Assembly (NCBI GenBank): GCA_022706165.1
Contig: JAKJDA010000119.1
Span: forward strand, 1 to 8,277
Source of the DNA: Candidatus Hydrogenedentota bacterium
Lineage (GTDB): Bacteria; Hydrogenedentota; Hydrogenedentia; Hydrogenedentales; SLHB01
Reading direction: 5' to 3'
DNA length: 8,277 nt
Part shown: positions 1 to 6,544 of the stretch, piece after piece
Layout of the letters: every line of letters starts with the position of its first letter
Position numbering within the stretch: the first letter of the stretch is position 1
The notes under the pieces: generated by a model
Seen by the model: the letters and a program-made list of their open reading frames with translations, nothing else
Databases searched by the model: none
Told to the model about the DNA's origin: nothing
Made by a program: the position numbers and the translations under genes

Positions 1-68
1 TCACCACGCCCCTGCCTGAAGACTTCAAGGCGGCGGTGGAAGCATTGCGCGATTTCGCGGGCAGGTGA
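1..68 (+). CDS. C-terminal fragment of an unidentified protein
   Basis: The third forward frame is open from the left edge to a TGA at 66-68 and encodes the last 21 residues of a protein, ending LRDFAGR. The fragment is hydrophilic and probably helical, with alternating acidic and basic residues. It is too short to assign to a family. It reads in the same direction as the permease downstream, but about 270 bases and a hairpin separate them, so they need not share a transcript. That it is coding is inferred only from the open frame, codon choice typical of GC-rich genomes, and a plausible terminator hairpin just after the stop. Confidence 0.5.
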   Translation, partial: TTPLPEDFKAAVEALRDFAGR

Positions 69-102
69 TTCCGTCTCGAGATTTGAGGTACTATGCCGCG
101 CA

Positions 103-127
103 CGACAGCGGCGCCGCAACGCTGTCG
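103..127 (+). terminator. Hairpin, possible terminator of the left-edge gene
   Basis: CGACAGCG (103-110) and CGCTGTCG (120-127) form a perfect 8-bp stem with a 9-base loop, 34 bases after the stop codon at 66-68. Only a weak TTTT follows, about ten bases later, so it is not a textbook intrinsic terminator. The rest of 69-337 holds no gene I can support and no convincing promoter; the short forward frames there look random. Confidence 0.35.
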
Positions 128-305
128 AGGGGACGATTTTCAGCGTAGATTTCGATGCGTCTGGGAAACGTCTCTCGTGTCTGGATGCTCGAGACGCGCT
201 ATGCGGGTGGAGATGCATCGGGTTACGCGGCATCTTGTCTCGCGCGTCAAAAAACCAGCTTGTCCTTGCGGCAGAGAAGTGTGCGCATGTGCCGGAGCCC
301 AGTGT

Positions 306-323
306 CCATTCCTCGGGGAATGG
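306..323 (+). promoter_or_regulatory. Hairpin or dyad directly upstream of the permease ribosome binding site
   Basis: CCATTCC (306-312) and GGAATGG (317-323) form a perfect 7-bp stem closed by a TCGG tetraloop. It ends one base before the purine-rich Shine-Dalgarno stretch GGAAGGAGG (325-333) of the permease. The hairpin does not cover the ribosome binding site, so it could stabilise the leader, keep the site single-stranded, or act as a DNA dyad for a regulator. A regulatory role is inferred from position only. Confidence 0.35.
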
Positions 324-337
324 CGGAAGGAGGAAGT

Positions 338-1928
338 ATGTCTCTATGGATGCTCTTGTTGACCTTGTCCCCCATTGCCGTCATTTTGGCGATGCTCCTT
401 GTCTTCCGCCGATATCAGCGGCATTGCAGGATGGCTTGTGATTGGGGCGGTGGCGTGTCTGTTTTTCAAGACTTCCGTCGAAGTCGTCGCGCGTTCGACA
501 GGGGCCGGCATCATTCGTTCGTTTCCCGTGGCGCTTATCGTGGCGGCCTCGTTGCTGCAAATGGCGTTCATGGAGAAAACCGGCGCGCTGAAGCGCATCA
601 TCATCTTCATCAAGACCATCGCTAGTGAAAATCGGGCCGTGCAGATCATGATGATCAACATCGGTTTTGGCACCTTGATGGTCGCTGTCGGGGCCACGCC
701 GGTCTCGATTTTGCCGCCGCTCCTTATCGCGATGGGCTACTCCACGTATGTCGCCATCGCCCTTCCCGCCATCGGCTACGATGCGCTCTGCACGTACGCG
801 CTGTTGGGGGCTCCGATCGTCGTGTTCGTGGATATCGCGAACAATTTTTTGGGAAAGGGCAATGAGATAAGTCTTCATCAGGCGGGAATGATCTTCTTCA
901 TGTTCTTGCCGGTGGTTTCGACGCTGATCGGCTTTTGCATGCTATGGATCGTCGGCAAGTGGAAAGCCGTTCGCGAGGGTTGGGCGCCTTGTCTGATTTC
1001 CGGCGCGGTCATCGGCGTGGTCGCCTACTTCACCAATCGCCACGACAACTTCGTGGTGCTTACGGGCATTTTATGCGGCCTCGCCGTCATCATCGCCATG
1101 GCGGCGTATCTTGCGGCCACCGGGAAAAAGATTATCGATAGAAGCGCGTTGACGCCGGAGGAGCGGGCCTATGAAAAGGCCTATCCGCTGTGGAAAGCGC
1201 TTTCGCCGTGGCTGATCCTGGTCGCGCTTATTCTTGCCTTGAACATGCCCCAAACGGTATTCGACTACCTGTATCGGACGTTGAAGATGCCCATCTTGGG
1301 GTTGACGGCCGACGGCAGGCCGTTGGACACGCGTGCGTTGTGGCAGGCCTACACCTGGATATTCGTGAGCACCTTGTTGTCCATGGCGTTTATCCGCCCC
1401 ACCGCCGAGCAGATTGGCGAAACGGCGCGCGTCTGGATCAAGCGCGCGCCCCGTCCGGTTTTTTCCGCGGCAATCTTTTTCGCCATCGGGGAAATCATGA
1501 ACATGTCCGGCTACGACATGGCTTCAAACTCCTTCGTCGCCCCTAGCATGGTAAAAGTCTTGGCGGATTATTCGGCGGATTTCTTTCAGCATGCCTATGG
1601 CGGCGTAGTGGCCTTCATTGGCCTTTTCGGCGGATTCGTCACGGGCAGCGAGGCGTCCACCATCGCCATGTTCGCCAAATACACGATGACGACGGCGAAA
1701 AACCTGAACCTGTCTCTTGAGGGACTGCTGATCGTCACCGCAGGCTTGGCTTTTGGCGGCGGATTGGCCAGCGTAATCTCGCCAGCCAAGCTCCAGAATG
1801 CGGCCGCTTCGATCGACAAAATCGGCGAGGAAACCAAGGTGATCCGGGTTGCCTTCGTTTTTTCGATCTTGTTGACGGCGGTGACTTCGATATTCGTGCT
1901 GATCTTGCTCAAGGCGTATGCCATGTAG
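338..1928 (+). CDS. lctP: L-lactate permease family transporter, with a 5' frameshift
   Basis: This is an integral membrane protein of the LctP family (Lactate_perm), which takes up L-lactate or related hydroxy-acids with protons. The long frame runs from a weak TTG at 375 to TAG at 1926-1928 (517 residues, about 12 hydrophobic segments). Family features, numbered from that TTG, are the VGATPVSILPPLL loop near residues 105-117, GGFVTGSEASTIAMF near 419-433 and GGGLASVISPAKLQNAAA near 461-478. The last two correspond to the GSN and ISP-type signatures of lactate permeases. The natural start is ATG 338, preceded by AGGAGG at 328-333. Its frame gives MSLWMLLLTLSPIAVILAMLLVF, a good first membrane helix, but the rest of the protein is in another frame. 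Removing one C near 406-407 would join them into a protein of about 530 residues. The true substrate is unknown. The gene may be intact (sequencing error), N-terminally truncated or inactive. It stands alone and converges on the MFS gene. Confidence 0.8.
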
Positions 1929-1954
1929 CGTGCGCCGCGCGCGTCGGACGCCTG

Positions 1955-3349
1955 TTAGGAGGGTGCTGATCGCTTCGAATGCAGTCTGCCGCGGAACAAC
2001 GAGGCGAGGACGGCCAGGAGGCATAGGGGCGCAAAGCATTGGAGCGACGCGTGCATGCCTTGCAGCAGTTCGGGAGCGTGCGCGGCAGTGGCGGGGCGTC
2101 CCTCGAGATGGCGCGCAAACATGAAGGTGACCAGCGACATGCTCAGCGCTTGGCCGAGCAGGCGCATGGAACTCAGCGCGGCCGAGGCGACGCCGTAATG
2201 CGGTTTGGGAACGGAACTCATGATGGCGTTCGTGTTGGGCGACGAAAATAGGCCAAAACCGATTCCTAGAACGATGAGACAAACTGAAATGTACGTCACG
2301 GACGTTGACGCGTCAACGGGCATGAGCAGTGCGATGCCCAAAAATGTAAGGCCCATGCCCGCTGACGCAAGAATGCGCGGTTCGTAGCGATCGGACAGAC
2401 GTCCGGCGATGAGCGTAACAAACGTCATGAGCGCGGGCTGGCTCAAAAGGACGAGACCTGCCTGGCGCGGGTCGAGGCCCTTGAGTTCTTGCAGGTATAG
2501 CGACAGCAGATAGCCGATGGCGAACGTCGCGCAGTAATGGATGAGCGCGGCGAGGCTGGAAAACGTGAAGACGCCGTTGCGGAAAAGACGAAATTCAAGC
2601 AACGGATCGCGGGCCTTGCGCTCGCGCCAAATGAATGCGGCAAGCAGCGCAACGCCGATCATGACAATCCACGCCGCGTAGGACGCCGTTTTGGCGGACG
2701 CTATGCCGTACATCAGGGCGGCGGTTCCGGGCGTATACAGCAGGGCGCCGGCAAGATCGAACCGCTGCCCTGCGTTGTCGCGCCATTCGCCGCGCAGCCG
2801 CAACGTCGCCATCAGGGCCACGATCCCCAGTGCAGCGTTGAGCCAAAAAATGGACCTCCAGCTCGCATAATGCGTCAAGGCGCCGCCAACCGCCGGCCCG
2901 AACGAAAGGCCGGCGTACACCGCCGCCGTATTGATGCCCACCACGCGTCCTCGCTCGCCTGCCTCGTAAACGCCGGTCAGGATCGCAAGGCCGGTCGAGA
3001 AAATCATTGCCGATCCAACCCCCTGCAGCGCGCGCCCGCAGATAAGGACTGAGGCCGAAGCCGTCAGTGCGGACAACAGGGATGAGAGCGTGAAGATAGC
3101 GATGCCGGCCATGAAAATCTTGCGGCGTCCATACAGGTCGGCCATGCGGCCAAAGGGAAGCAACAGCGCCGAAGCGGCCAGGATGTACGCCGTGACGACC
3201 CAACTCAAGGCCGTGGCGTGCAGCCCCAGTTCGCGGCCAATGGCTGGAATGGCGACGTTTACCGAACTGCCCGTGAATGGCGTCAAAAAAGCGGCCAGCG
3301 TGGCCACGAACAGGACATGGCCCCGTGTCCGTTCCCGGGCGGAGTCCAT
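1955..3349 (-). CDS. MFS exporter, DHA2 (EmrB/QacA-like) family
   Basis: This is a 464-residue inner-membrane transporter of the major facilitator superfamily. Length and hydrophobic pattern fit the 14-helix DHA2 drug:proton antiporters. Motifs seen are NVAIPAIGRELG near residues 31-42 (first helix and loop), the motif A loop GRMADLYGRR at 67-76, RALQGVGSAMIF at 106-117, and the antiporter motif C GLSFGPAVGG at 147-156, followed by ASWRSIFWLN. Motif C points to proton-coupled export rather than uptake. The substrate cannot be read from sequence. I chose ATG 3349 because it lies one base after the TGA of the upstream 119-residue gene and has AAAGGCGG a few bases upstream; the open frame continues 18 codons further, but that would overlap the upstream gene without need. 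It is the last gene of the pgsA operon. No clear terminator lies in the 26 bases before the convergent permease. Confidence 0.88.
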   Translation of the reverse strand: MDSARERTRGHVLFVATLAAFLTPFTGSSVNVAIPAIGRELGLHATALSWVVTAYILAASALLLPFGRMADLYGRRKIFMAGIAIFTLSSLLSALTASASVLICGRALQGVGSAMIFSTGLAILTGVYEAGERGRVVGINTAAVYAGLSFGPAVGGALTHYASWRSIFWLNAALGIVALMATLRLRGEWRDNAGQRFDLAGALLYTPGTAALMYGIASAKTASYAAWIVMIGVALLAAFIWRERKARDPLLEFRLFRNGVFTFSSLAALIHYCATFAIGYLLSLYLQELKGLDPRQAGLVLLSQPALMTFVTLIAGRLSDRYEPRILASAGMGLTFLGIALLMPVDASTSVTYISVCLIVLGIGFGLFSSPNTNAIMSSVPKPHYGVASAALSSMRLLGQALSMSLVTFMFARHLEGRPATAAHAPELLQGMHASLQCFAPLCLLAVLASLFRGRLHSKRSAPS

Positions 3350-3350
3350 A

Positions 3351-3710
3351 TCAACCGCCTTTGCTCCCCACAAAGAACTCCTCTTCGTCGCGGAACAGCG
3401 CATTGAACGTAGTCAGCGACCCATAGGCGCGCGAAATGAGTTGCTGCATTTCGAGCTTGTCTTCGAGCGTAAGCGCCGCGTGATTATTGATCTTTTGTTC
3501 GAGCACGCGCAGTTTTTCGCGAACGGAGATGATTTTCTTGAAAAACGTCTCGAGGGGAATTTCCTTGGGCTGCAGGGACTTGTCGGCGGGTTGCAGCACG
3601 AGGGCGCCTCCCTCCCACTTGCGCGCCATCGCGGGCGGCCGCCGGAGGCTCAGTTCCTCATCGATGACTTCACGAAGCGCTGCTTTCAGCAGATCGTAGG
3701 TGAATTCCAT
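3351..3710 (-). CDS. Conserved-looking 119-residue protein of unknown function
   Basis: I do not recognise a characterised family. The protein has no signal peptide or membrane segment and is likely cytoplasmic. Residues 1-22 form an acidic amphipathic helix (TYDLLKAALREVIDEEL). Residues 30-52 look like a short beta region (KWEGGALVLQP), and residues 54-108 are strongly helical with coiled-coil character (KKIISVREKLRVLEQKINN, then LEDKLEMQQLISRAYGSLTTF). The end is FFVGSKGG. The start is well supported: ATG 3710 has GGAGGA at 3718-3723, seven bases upstream. It lies 30 bases after plsY, and its TGA is one base from the MFS start, so the two are probably translationally coupled. The dense pattern of charged and aromatic residues and the strong ribosome binding site argue that it is a real gene. 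A role with PlsY or the transporter is speculation. Confidence 0.8.
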   Translation of the reverse strand: MEFTYDLLKAALREVIDEELSLRRPPAMARKWEGGALVLQPADKSLQPKEIPLETFFKKIISVREKLRVLEQKINNHAALTLEDKLEMQQLISRAYGSLTTFNALFRDEEEFFVGSKGG

Positions 3711-3740
3711 AGGACTATCCTCCTCGTCTCGGCGACTGTA

Positions 3741-4358
3741 TCAGAACCTGTTTTCGGTTCCGTTGAGGATGCGCCGGATGTTGCTCCGGTGCCGCCATAC
3801 AACCAGGCCCGCAACGTGCAGCGTGGCGACGCGCAGCAGGAAAAGGTCGGGCATCAAATACAGCGGCATGGTCGCTTGCTCGAGCGACATAAGGCATACG
3901 GATACGGCCAAGGCCGCCGCCGCCGCCACGGAAGAGGCGCTTACCATGCGCGTGGTCTTGAGGGTAAGCAGAAATGCCGCCAACGCCAGCAAGGTTGGAA
4001 TGGGAGCCAGCGACAAGAACACGCCCGCGCTGGTCGCCACGCCTTTGCCGCCCTTGAAACGCAGATACGCAGGGGCGAGATGTCCCCCAATCGCCGCGAT
4101 GCCGCACGCAAGCGGCGCATACGGCCATGCGCTCAGTCGCGAGATCAGCAGAACGGCGACGATGCCTTTTCCTGCATCGCCCGCGAGCGCGAAGGCGCCG
4201 ATCGTTTTGCCGAGAACGCGCAGGGTGTTGGTCGCGCCGATGTTGTGGCTGCCGTGCTCGCGGATGTCGACGCCGCGCAGCGCAAGCCCCAGCCACAGTC
4301 CCGTCGGGACGCTGCCCACGAGATACGCCAGCGCAACGGCCAAAACTGCGGCGCTCAC
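3741..4358 (-). CDS. plsY: Acyl-phosphate:glycerol-3-phosphate acyltransferase PlsY
   Basis: PlsY transfers an acyl group from acyl-phosphate (made by PlsX) to glycerol-3-phosphate at the inner membrane. This gives lysophosphatidic acid, the first step of phospholipid synthesis. The 205-residue length and multi-helix pattern match the family. The conserved loops are present: GSVPTG at residues 15-20, GSHNIGATNTLR at 36-47, FKGGKGVAT at 101-109 and HRSNIRRILNGTE at 190-202. The His in GSHN replaces the Gly seen in many PlsY proteins (GSGN). The start is GTG 4358, whose last two bases overlap the der stop (GTGA, a 4-base overlap), with AAGGAG ten bases upstream inside der. This suggests translational coupling to der. 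The gene ends with TGA 30 bases before the 119-residue gene. Confidence 0.95.
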   Translation of the reverse strand: MSAAVLAVALAYLVGSVPTGLWLGLALRGVDIREHGSHNIGATNTLRVLGKTIGAFALAGDAGKGIVAVLLISRLSAWPYAPLACGIAAIGGHLAPAYLRFKGGKGVATSAGVFLSLAPIPTLLALAAFLLTLKTTRMVSASSVAAAAALAVSVCLMSLEQATMPLYLMPDLFLLRVATLHVAGLVVWRHRSNIRRILNGTENRF

Positions 4359-5758
4359 TTCCTCGGCTCTCCTTCACGCAACTCGATGGTCACGGGCACG
4401 CCTTGGAACCCGAATTTCTCGCGAAGCCGGTTCTCGATGAAGCGCATGTGGCTGAAGTGGAACAGTTTTTTCGAATTAACGAATAGAATGAACGTCGTCG
4501 GATTGACGCCCACCTGCGTGCCGTAGCGAATCTTGGCCTCTACGCCCTTGCGATGCGAGCCCGCGCCTTGTCCGCGCAGGTCTTGCAGGAAACGGTTGAG
4601 CGCAGGCGTCGAGATGCGTTTGCGGGCCTCGGCGGCGGTTTTGTCGATGTAGTCGAATGCGGTGAACAGGCGCTGGCGCGTCAGGTTCGACACCGTCAAG
4701 TACGTCACGTACTTGAGGAACGGGACCTTCAAATCGATTTCGTCGGCAAGGCTTTTGAAGCGCGCTTCTTTATCCTCGACAAGGTCCCACTTGGTCCATG
4801 CCAGAACCATGGCCTTGCCGTTCTCCTGCACATATCCCACGATGCGCTTGTCCTGTTCGCTGATCCCTTCGACGGCGTCGATCATCACGAGGCAGACATC
4901 GGCGCGGCGAATGGCGCGCAACGTCCGCGCGACGCTGAAGTGTTCGACGTGCTCCTTAATGCCGGCCTTTCTGCGCAGACCTGCCGTATCAATAAGGATG
5001 TACTCGCGGTCCTTCCAGCGAAAGTCGATGTCGATGGCGTCGCGCGTGGTTCCGGGGATGTCCGTTACGATGGTGCGTTCCTCGTTGAGGATCGCGTTGA
5101 TAAACGACGATTTGCCAACGTTCGGCTTCCCGATAATCGCGACCTTGATCGGCCCCCCCTCGGAAAGCGCCTCCTCGGCCAGGACCTCCGGAACGTCCGG
5201 AGCATCCGCATCCGCATCCGCTTCCTCCTCCTCATCCTGCGGGACGGGCACCGGAAGATGCTCGGCAATGGCCGCGAAGAGGTCGTCGATGCCCAGACCG
5301 TGCCCCGAGGATATGGCGTGCGGATCGCCAAGGCCAAGCGCATAAAAATCCGTCTGGTTCTTTGCGAGACGATCGTTGTCGAGCTTGTTGACGGCCAGCA
5401 CGACAGGCTTGCCCAGCTTGAACAATTCATCGCGGATTTCCTCGTCCGTCCGCGTAATCTCTTGTTGCCCATCGAGCACAAAGACGACGACCCGCGCCTC
5501 GTTTAACGCCGCCCGGACCTGTTCTTGCATTTTATGCGTGATGGGATCGGTCGGGTTGTGCACGATGCCGCCGGTGTCCACAAGACGGAAGGCGTAGTCG
5601 TTCCATTCAGCCACGCCATAGGCGCGGTCGCGGGTAATGCCTTCAAGACTGTGGACAATCGCGCTCTGCCGCCCGGTGAGGCGGTTGAAGAGCGTCGACT
5701 TGCCGACGTTGGGCCGGCCGCAGATAGCGACCAGCGGCAATTTCTTTCGTGATGCCAT
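4355..5758 (-). CDS. der: Ribosome-assembly GTPase Der (EngA)
   Basis: Der is a tandem-domain GTPase that binds the 50S subunit and is needed for its maturation. The length is 467 residues. GTPase domain 1 has G1 GRPNVGKS (14-21), G3 DTGG (61-64), G4 NKLD (124-127) and G5 near SSGHG (150-154). An acidic, repetitive linker follows (about 174-200, EEEEADADADA). GTPase domain 2 has G1 GKPNVGKS (210-217), the switch-I stretch PGTTRDAID (235-243) and G3 DTAG (257-260). Its G4 is TKWD (322-325) where Der normally has NKWD, and G5 is SNL (357-359) rather than SAL. The C-terminal KH-like domain (about 375-467) is intact, with KIRYGTQ, NPTTFILFVN and LREKFGFQGVPV. Start ATG 5758 lies three bases after the pgsA stop, and the stop overlaps plsY by four bases. 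Identity is certain; the significance of the G4/G5 changes is not. Confidence 0.97.
   Translation of the reverse strand: MASRKKLPLVAICGRPNVGKSTLFNRLTGRQSAIVHSLEGITRDRAYGVAEWNDYAFRLVDTGGIVHNPTDPITHKMQEQVRAALNEARVVVFVLDGQQEITRTDEEIRDELFKLGKPVVLAVNKLDNDRLAKNQTDFYALGLGDPHAISSGHGLGIDDLFAAIAEHLPVPVPQDEEEEADADADAPDVPEVLAEEALSEGGPIKVAIIGKPNVGKSSFINAILNEERTIVTDIPGTTRDAIDIDFRWKDREYILIDTAGLRRKAGIKEHVEHFSVARTLRAIRRADVCLVMIDAVEGISEQDKRIVGYVQENGKAMVLAWTKWDLVEDKEARFKSLADEIDLKVPFLKYVTYLTVSNLTRQRLFTAFDYIDKTAAEARKRISTPALNRFLQDLRGQGAGSHRKGVEAKIRYGTQVGVNPTTFILFVNSKKLFHFSHMRFIENRLREKFGFQGVPVTIELREGEPRK
5202..5225 (-). repeat. Short tandem repeat encoding the acidic Der linker
   Basis: Three perfect copies of GCATCC (5202-5219) are followed by a near copy GCTTCC and a run of TCC units up to about 5233 on the plus strand. 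Read on the coding strand they give the EEEEADADADA part of the linker between the two GTPase domains. This is a small in-frame microsatellite where length can change by two residues per unit without breaking the frame. Confidence 0.7.
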
Positions 5759-5761
5759 TGC

Positions 5762-6313
5762 TTATCCCATATCCTCGCTGCCGACCTGCTTGACGCCTTG
5801 ATAGACGTAATCAAAAAAGGACACGACGGACACCGCCAGCGTGACAAGCAGCAGCGGATAAGCGAAGTGGACTTCCAGCAGAACGGCGCATACGGACGCC
5901 ATTTGAAGCACAGTGGTAAGTTTACCAGAAAGGCGGGGTCGAACGCGAAGCGGGCCAAAATATTCGTTGATGAGATACGATCCCATGACAATGATGGCGT
6001 CGCGCCCGAGAATGAGGACGGGAAACCAGTATGGGACGGGCGTGGCGAATTCCTTGTTCACCGCTAGAAATACGAATGCCAGGTTGAGCAGCAGCTTATC
6101 GGCCAACGGATCGAGCACGGCCCCCAGTTTCGTCTTCTGGTTGTACGCGCGCGCAACGAAGCCGTCGATGCCATCGGATATCGCCGCGATCAAAAACGTC
6201 GCCAATGCGGCATGACGCGCCCACTGCTGTTCCCGCGTGTAACTCATCGCCAACACAATGAACACCGGGATCAGCATCAATCGAAACAGGGTTATTCGAT
6301 TCGCTAATGTCAC
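5762..6313 (-). CDS. pgsA: CDP-diacylglycerol--glycerol-3-phosphate 3-phosphatidyltransferase PgsA
   Basis: PgsA is a CDP-alcohol phosphatidyltransferase of the inner membrane. It exchanges CMP for glycerol-3-phosphate to give phosphatidylglycerol-phosphate, the committed step to phosphatidylglycerol and cardiolipin. The 183-residue length is typical. The catalytic signature D-x2-D-G-x2-A-R-x8-G-x3-D-x3-D is complete: D47, D50, G51, A54, R55, G64, D68, D72. Family-typical elements are NRITLFRLMLIPVF at the N-terminus and LGRDAIIV (102-109). The start is GTG 6313: an in-frame TGA lies two codons upstream, so no earlier start is possible, and a G-rich GGGGGTGA stretch serves as a modest ribosome binding site. 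It is the first gene of the leftward operon. A phosphatidylserine or other CDP-alcohol transferase role is possible but less likely with this N-terminus and operon. Confidence 0.93.
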   Translation of the reverse strand: MTLANRITLFRLMLIPVFIVLAMSYTREQQWARHAALATFLIAAISDGIDGFVARAYNQKTKLGAVLDPLADKLLLNLAFVFLAVNKEFATPVPYWFPVLILGRDAIIVMGSYLINEYFGPLRVRPRLSGKLTTVLQMASVCAVLLEVHFAYPLLLVTLAVSVVSFFDYVYQGVKQVGSEDMG

Positions 6314-6360
6314 GCATCACCCCCACGACATCCAGCGGCGCATGGGCCTGCGCCAACCTG

Positions 6361-6390
6361 ACTATAGCGAGTGACTACGGGACTGATCAA
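6361..6390 (-). promoter_or_regulatory. Predicted sigma-70-like promoter of the pgsA-der-plsY operon
   Basis: On the minus strand TTGATC (6390-6385, four of six matches to the -35 consensus) is followed after 18 bases by TATAGT (6366-6361, five of six matches to -10). Transcription would start near 6354, giving a leader of about 40 bases before the GTG of pgsA. It is the best promoter-like pair in the 6314-6508 stretch, which holds no gene. Sequence match only; the host's sigma factor preference is unknown. Confidence 0.5.
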
Positions 6391-6472
6391 CGAAGAAAGC
6401 AGGATTGCCTTCCCCCGCGCACTTACTCGCGCGCGTCGTTACAACACAAAATTTCCGGAACCCCTCGACACG

Positions 6473-6505
6473 GGAGGCCTCCGTGCGCATCACACGGAGG
6501 CCTCC
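6473..6505 (-). repeat. Perfect 13-bp inverted repeat with nested palindromes
   Basis: GGAGGCCTCCGTG (6473-6485) and CACGGAGGCCTCC (6493-6505) are exact reverse complements with a 7-base loop. Each arm also contains the self-complementary 10-mer GGAGGCCTCC, so the arms can fold singly or together. No T-run follows on either strand, so it is not a standard intrinsic terminator. It lies just beyond the groL terminator and may act as a back-up terminator, an RNA-stabilising 3' hairpin, or a protein-binding dyad. Confidence 0.75.
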
Positions 6506-6508
6506 TCG

Positions 6509-6543
6509 AAAAAGCCGATACTGCGCGTAGCGCGCGATCTCGG
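6509..6543 (-). terminator. Intrinsic terminator of groL
   Basis: Directly after the groL stop, the minus strand reads CCGAGAT, then GCGCG-CTA-CGCGC, then ATCGG and CTTTTT. The inner 5-bp GC stem and the outer CCGA-T/ATCGG pairing (small bulges) form a hairpin followed at once by a run of five T residues (6513-6509). This is the normal layout of a Rho-independent terminator and separates groL from the pgsA operon. Confidence 0.65.
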
Positions 6544-6544
6544 T

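Noticed and set aside
69..337. Promoter for the permease
   Set aside because: Several partial TTG and TA-rich matches exist, but none combines an acceptable -35 and -10 at proper spacing. CGTCTCGAG (72-80) and CTCGAGACG (188-196) are reverse complements but too far apart to interpret.
155..625. 156-codon open frame on the plus strand as a separate gene
   Set aside because: Only the part from ATG 338 to about 406 looks real, as the first helix of the permease. The rest is Arg/His-rich out-of-frame translation of the permease body.
1929..1954. Possible bidirectional terminator between the permease and MFS genes
   Set aside because: Only a 4-bp GCGT/ACGC stem with no T-run on either strand; not enough to call.
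3090..4526. 478-codon open frame on the plus strand
   Set aside because: It lies antisense to the MFS gene, the 119-residue gene, plsY and der, all firmly identified. The product is Arg/Ala/His-rich with no family features, as expected for a shadow frame in GC-rich DNA.
5186..5202. CTCCGG/CCGGAG inverted repeat
   Set aside because: It lies within the der coding region at a place dictated by linker codons; a 6-bp GC stem is expected by chance here.
4553..5506. 317-codon open frame on the plus strand
   Set aside because: It is entirely antisense to der, which has complete GTPase motifs; there is no ribosome binding site and no recognisable domain.
6096..6356. 86-codon minus-strand frame starting just before pgsA
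   Set aside because: It overlaps pgsA in another frame and yields a non-family, Arg/Gly-rich sequence; pgsA has the complete catalytic signature.
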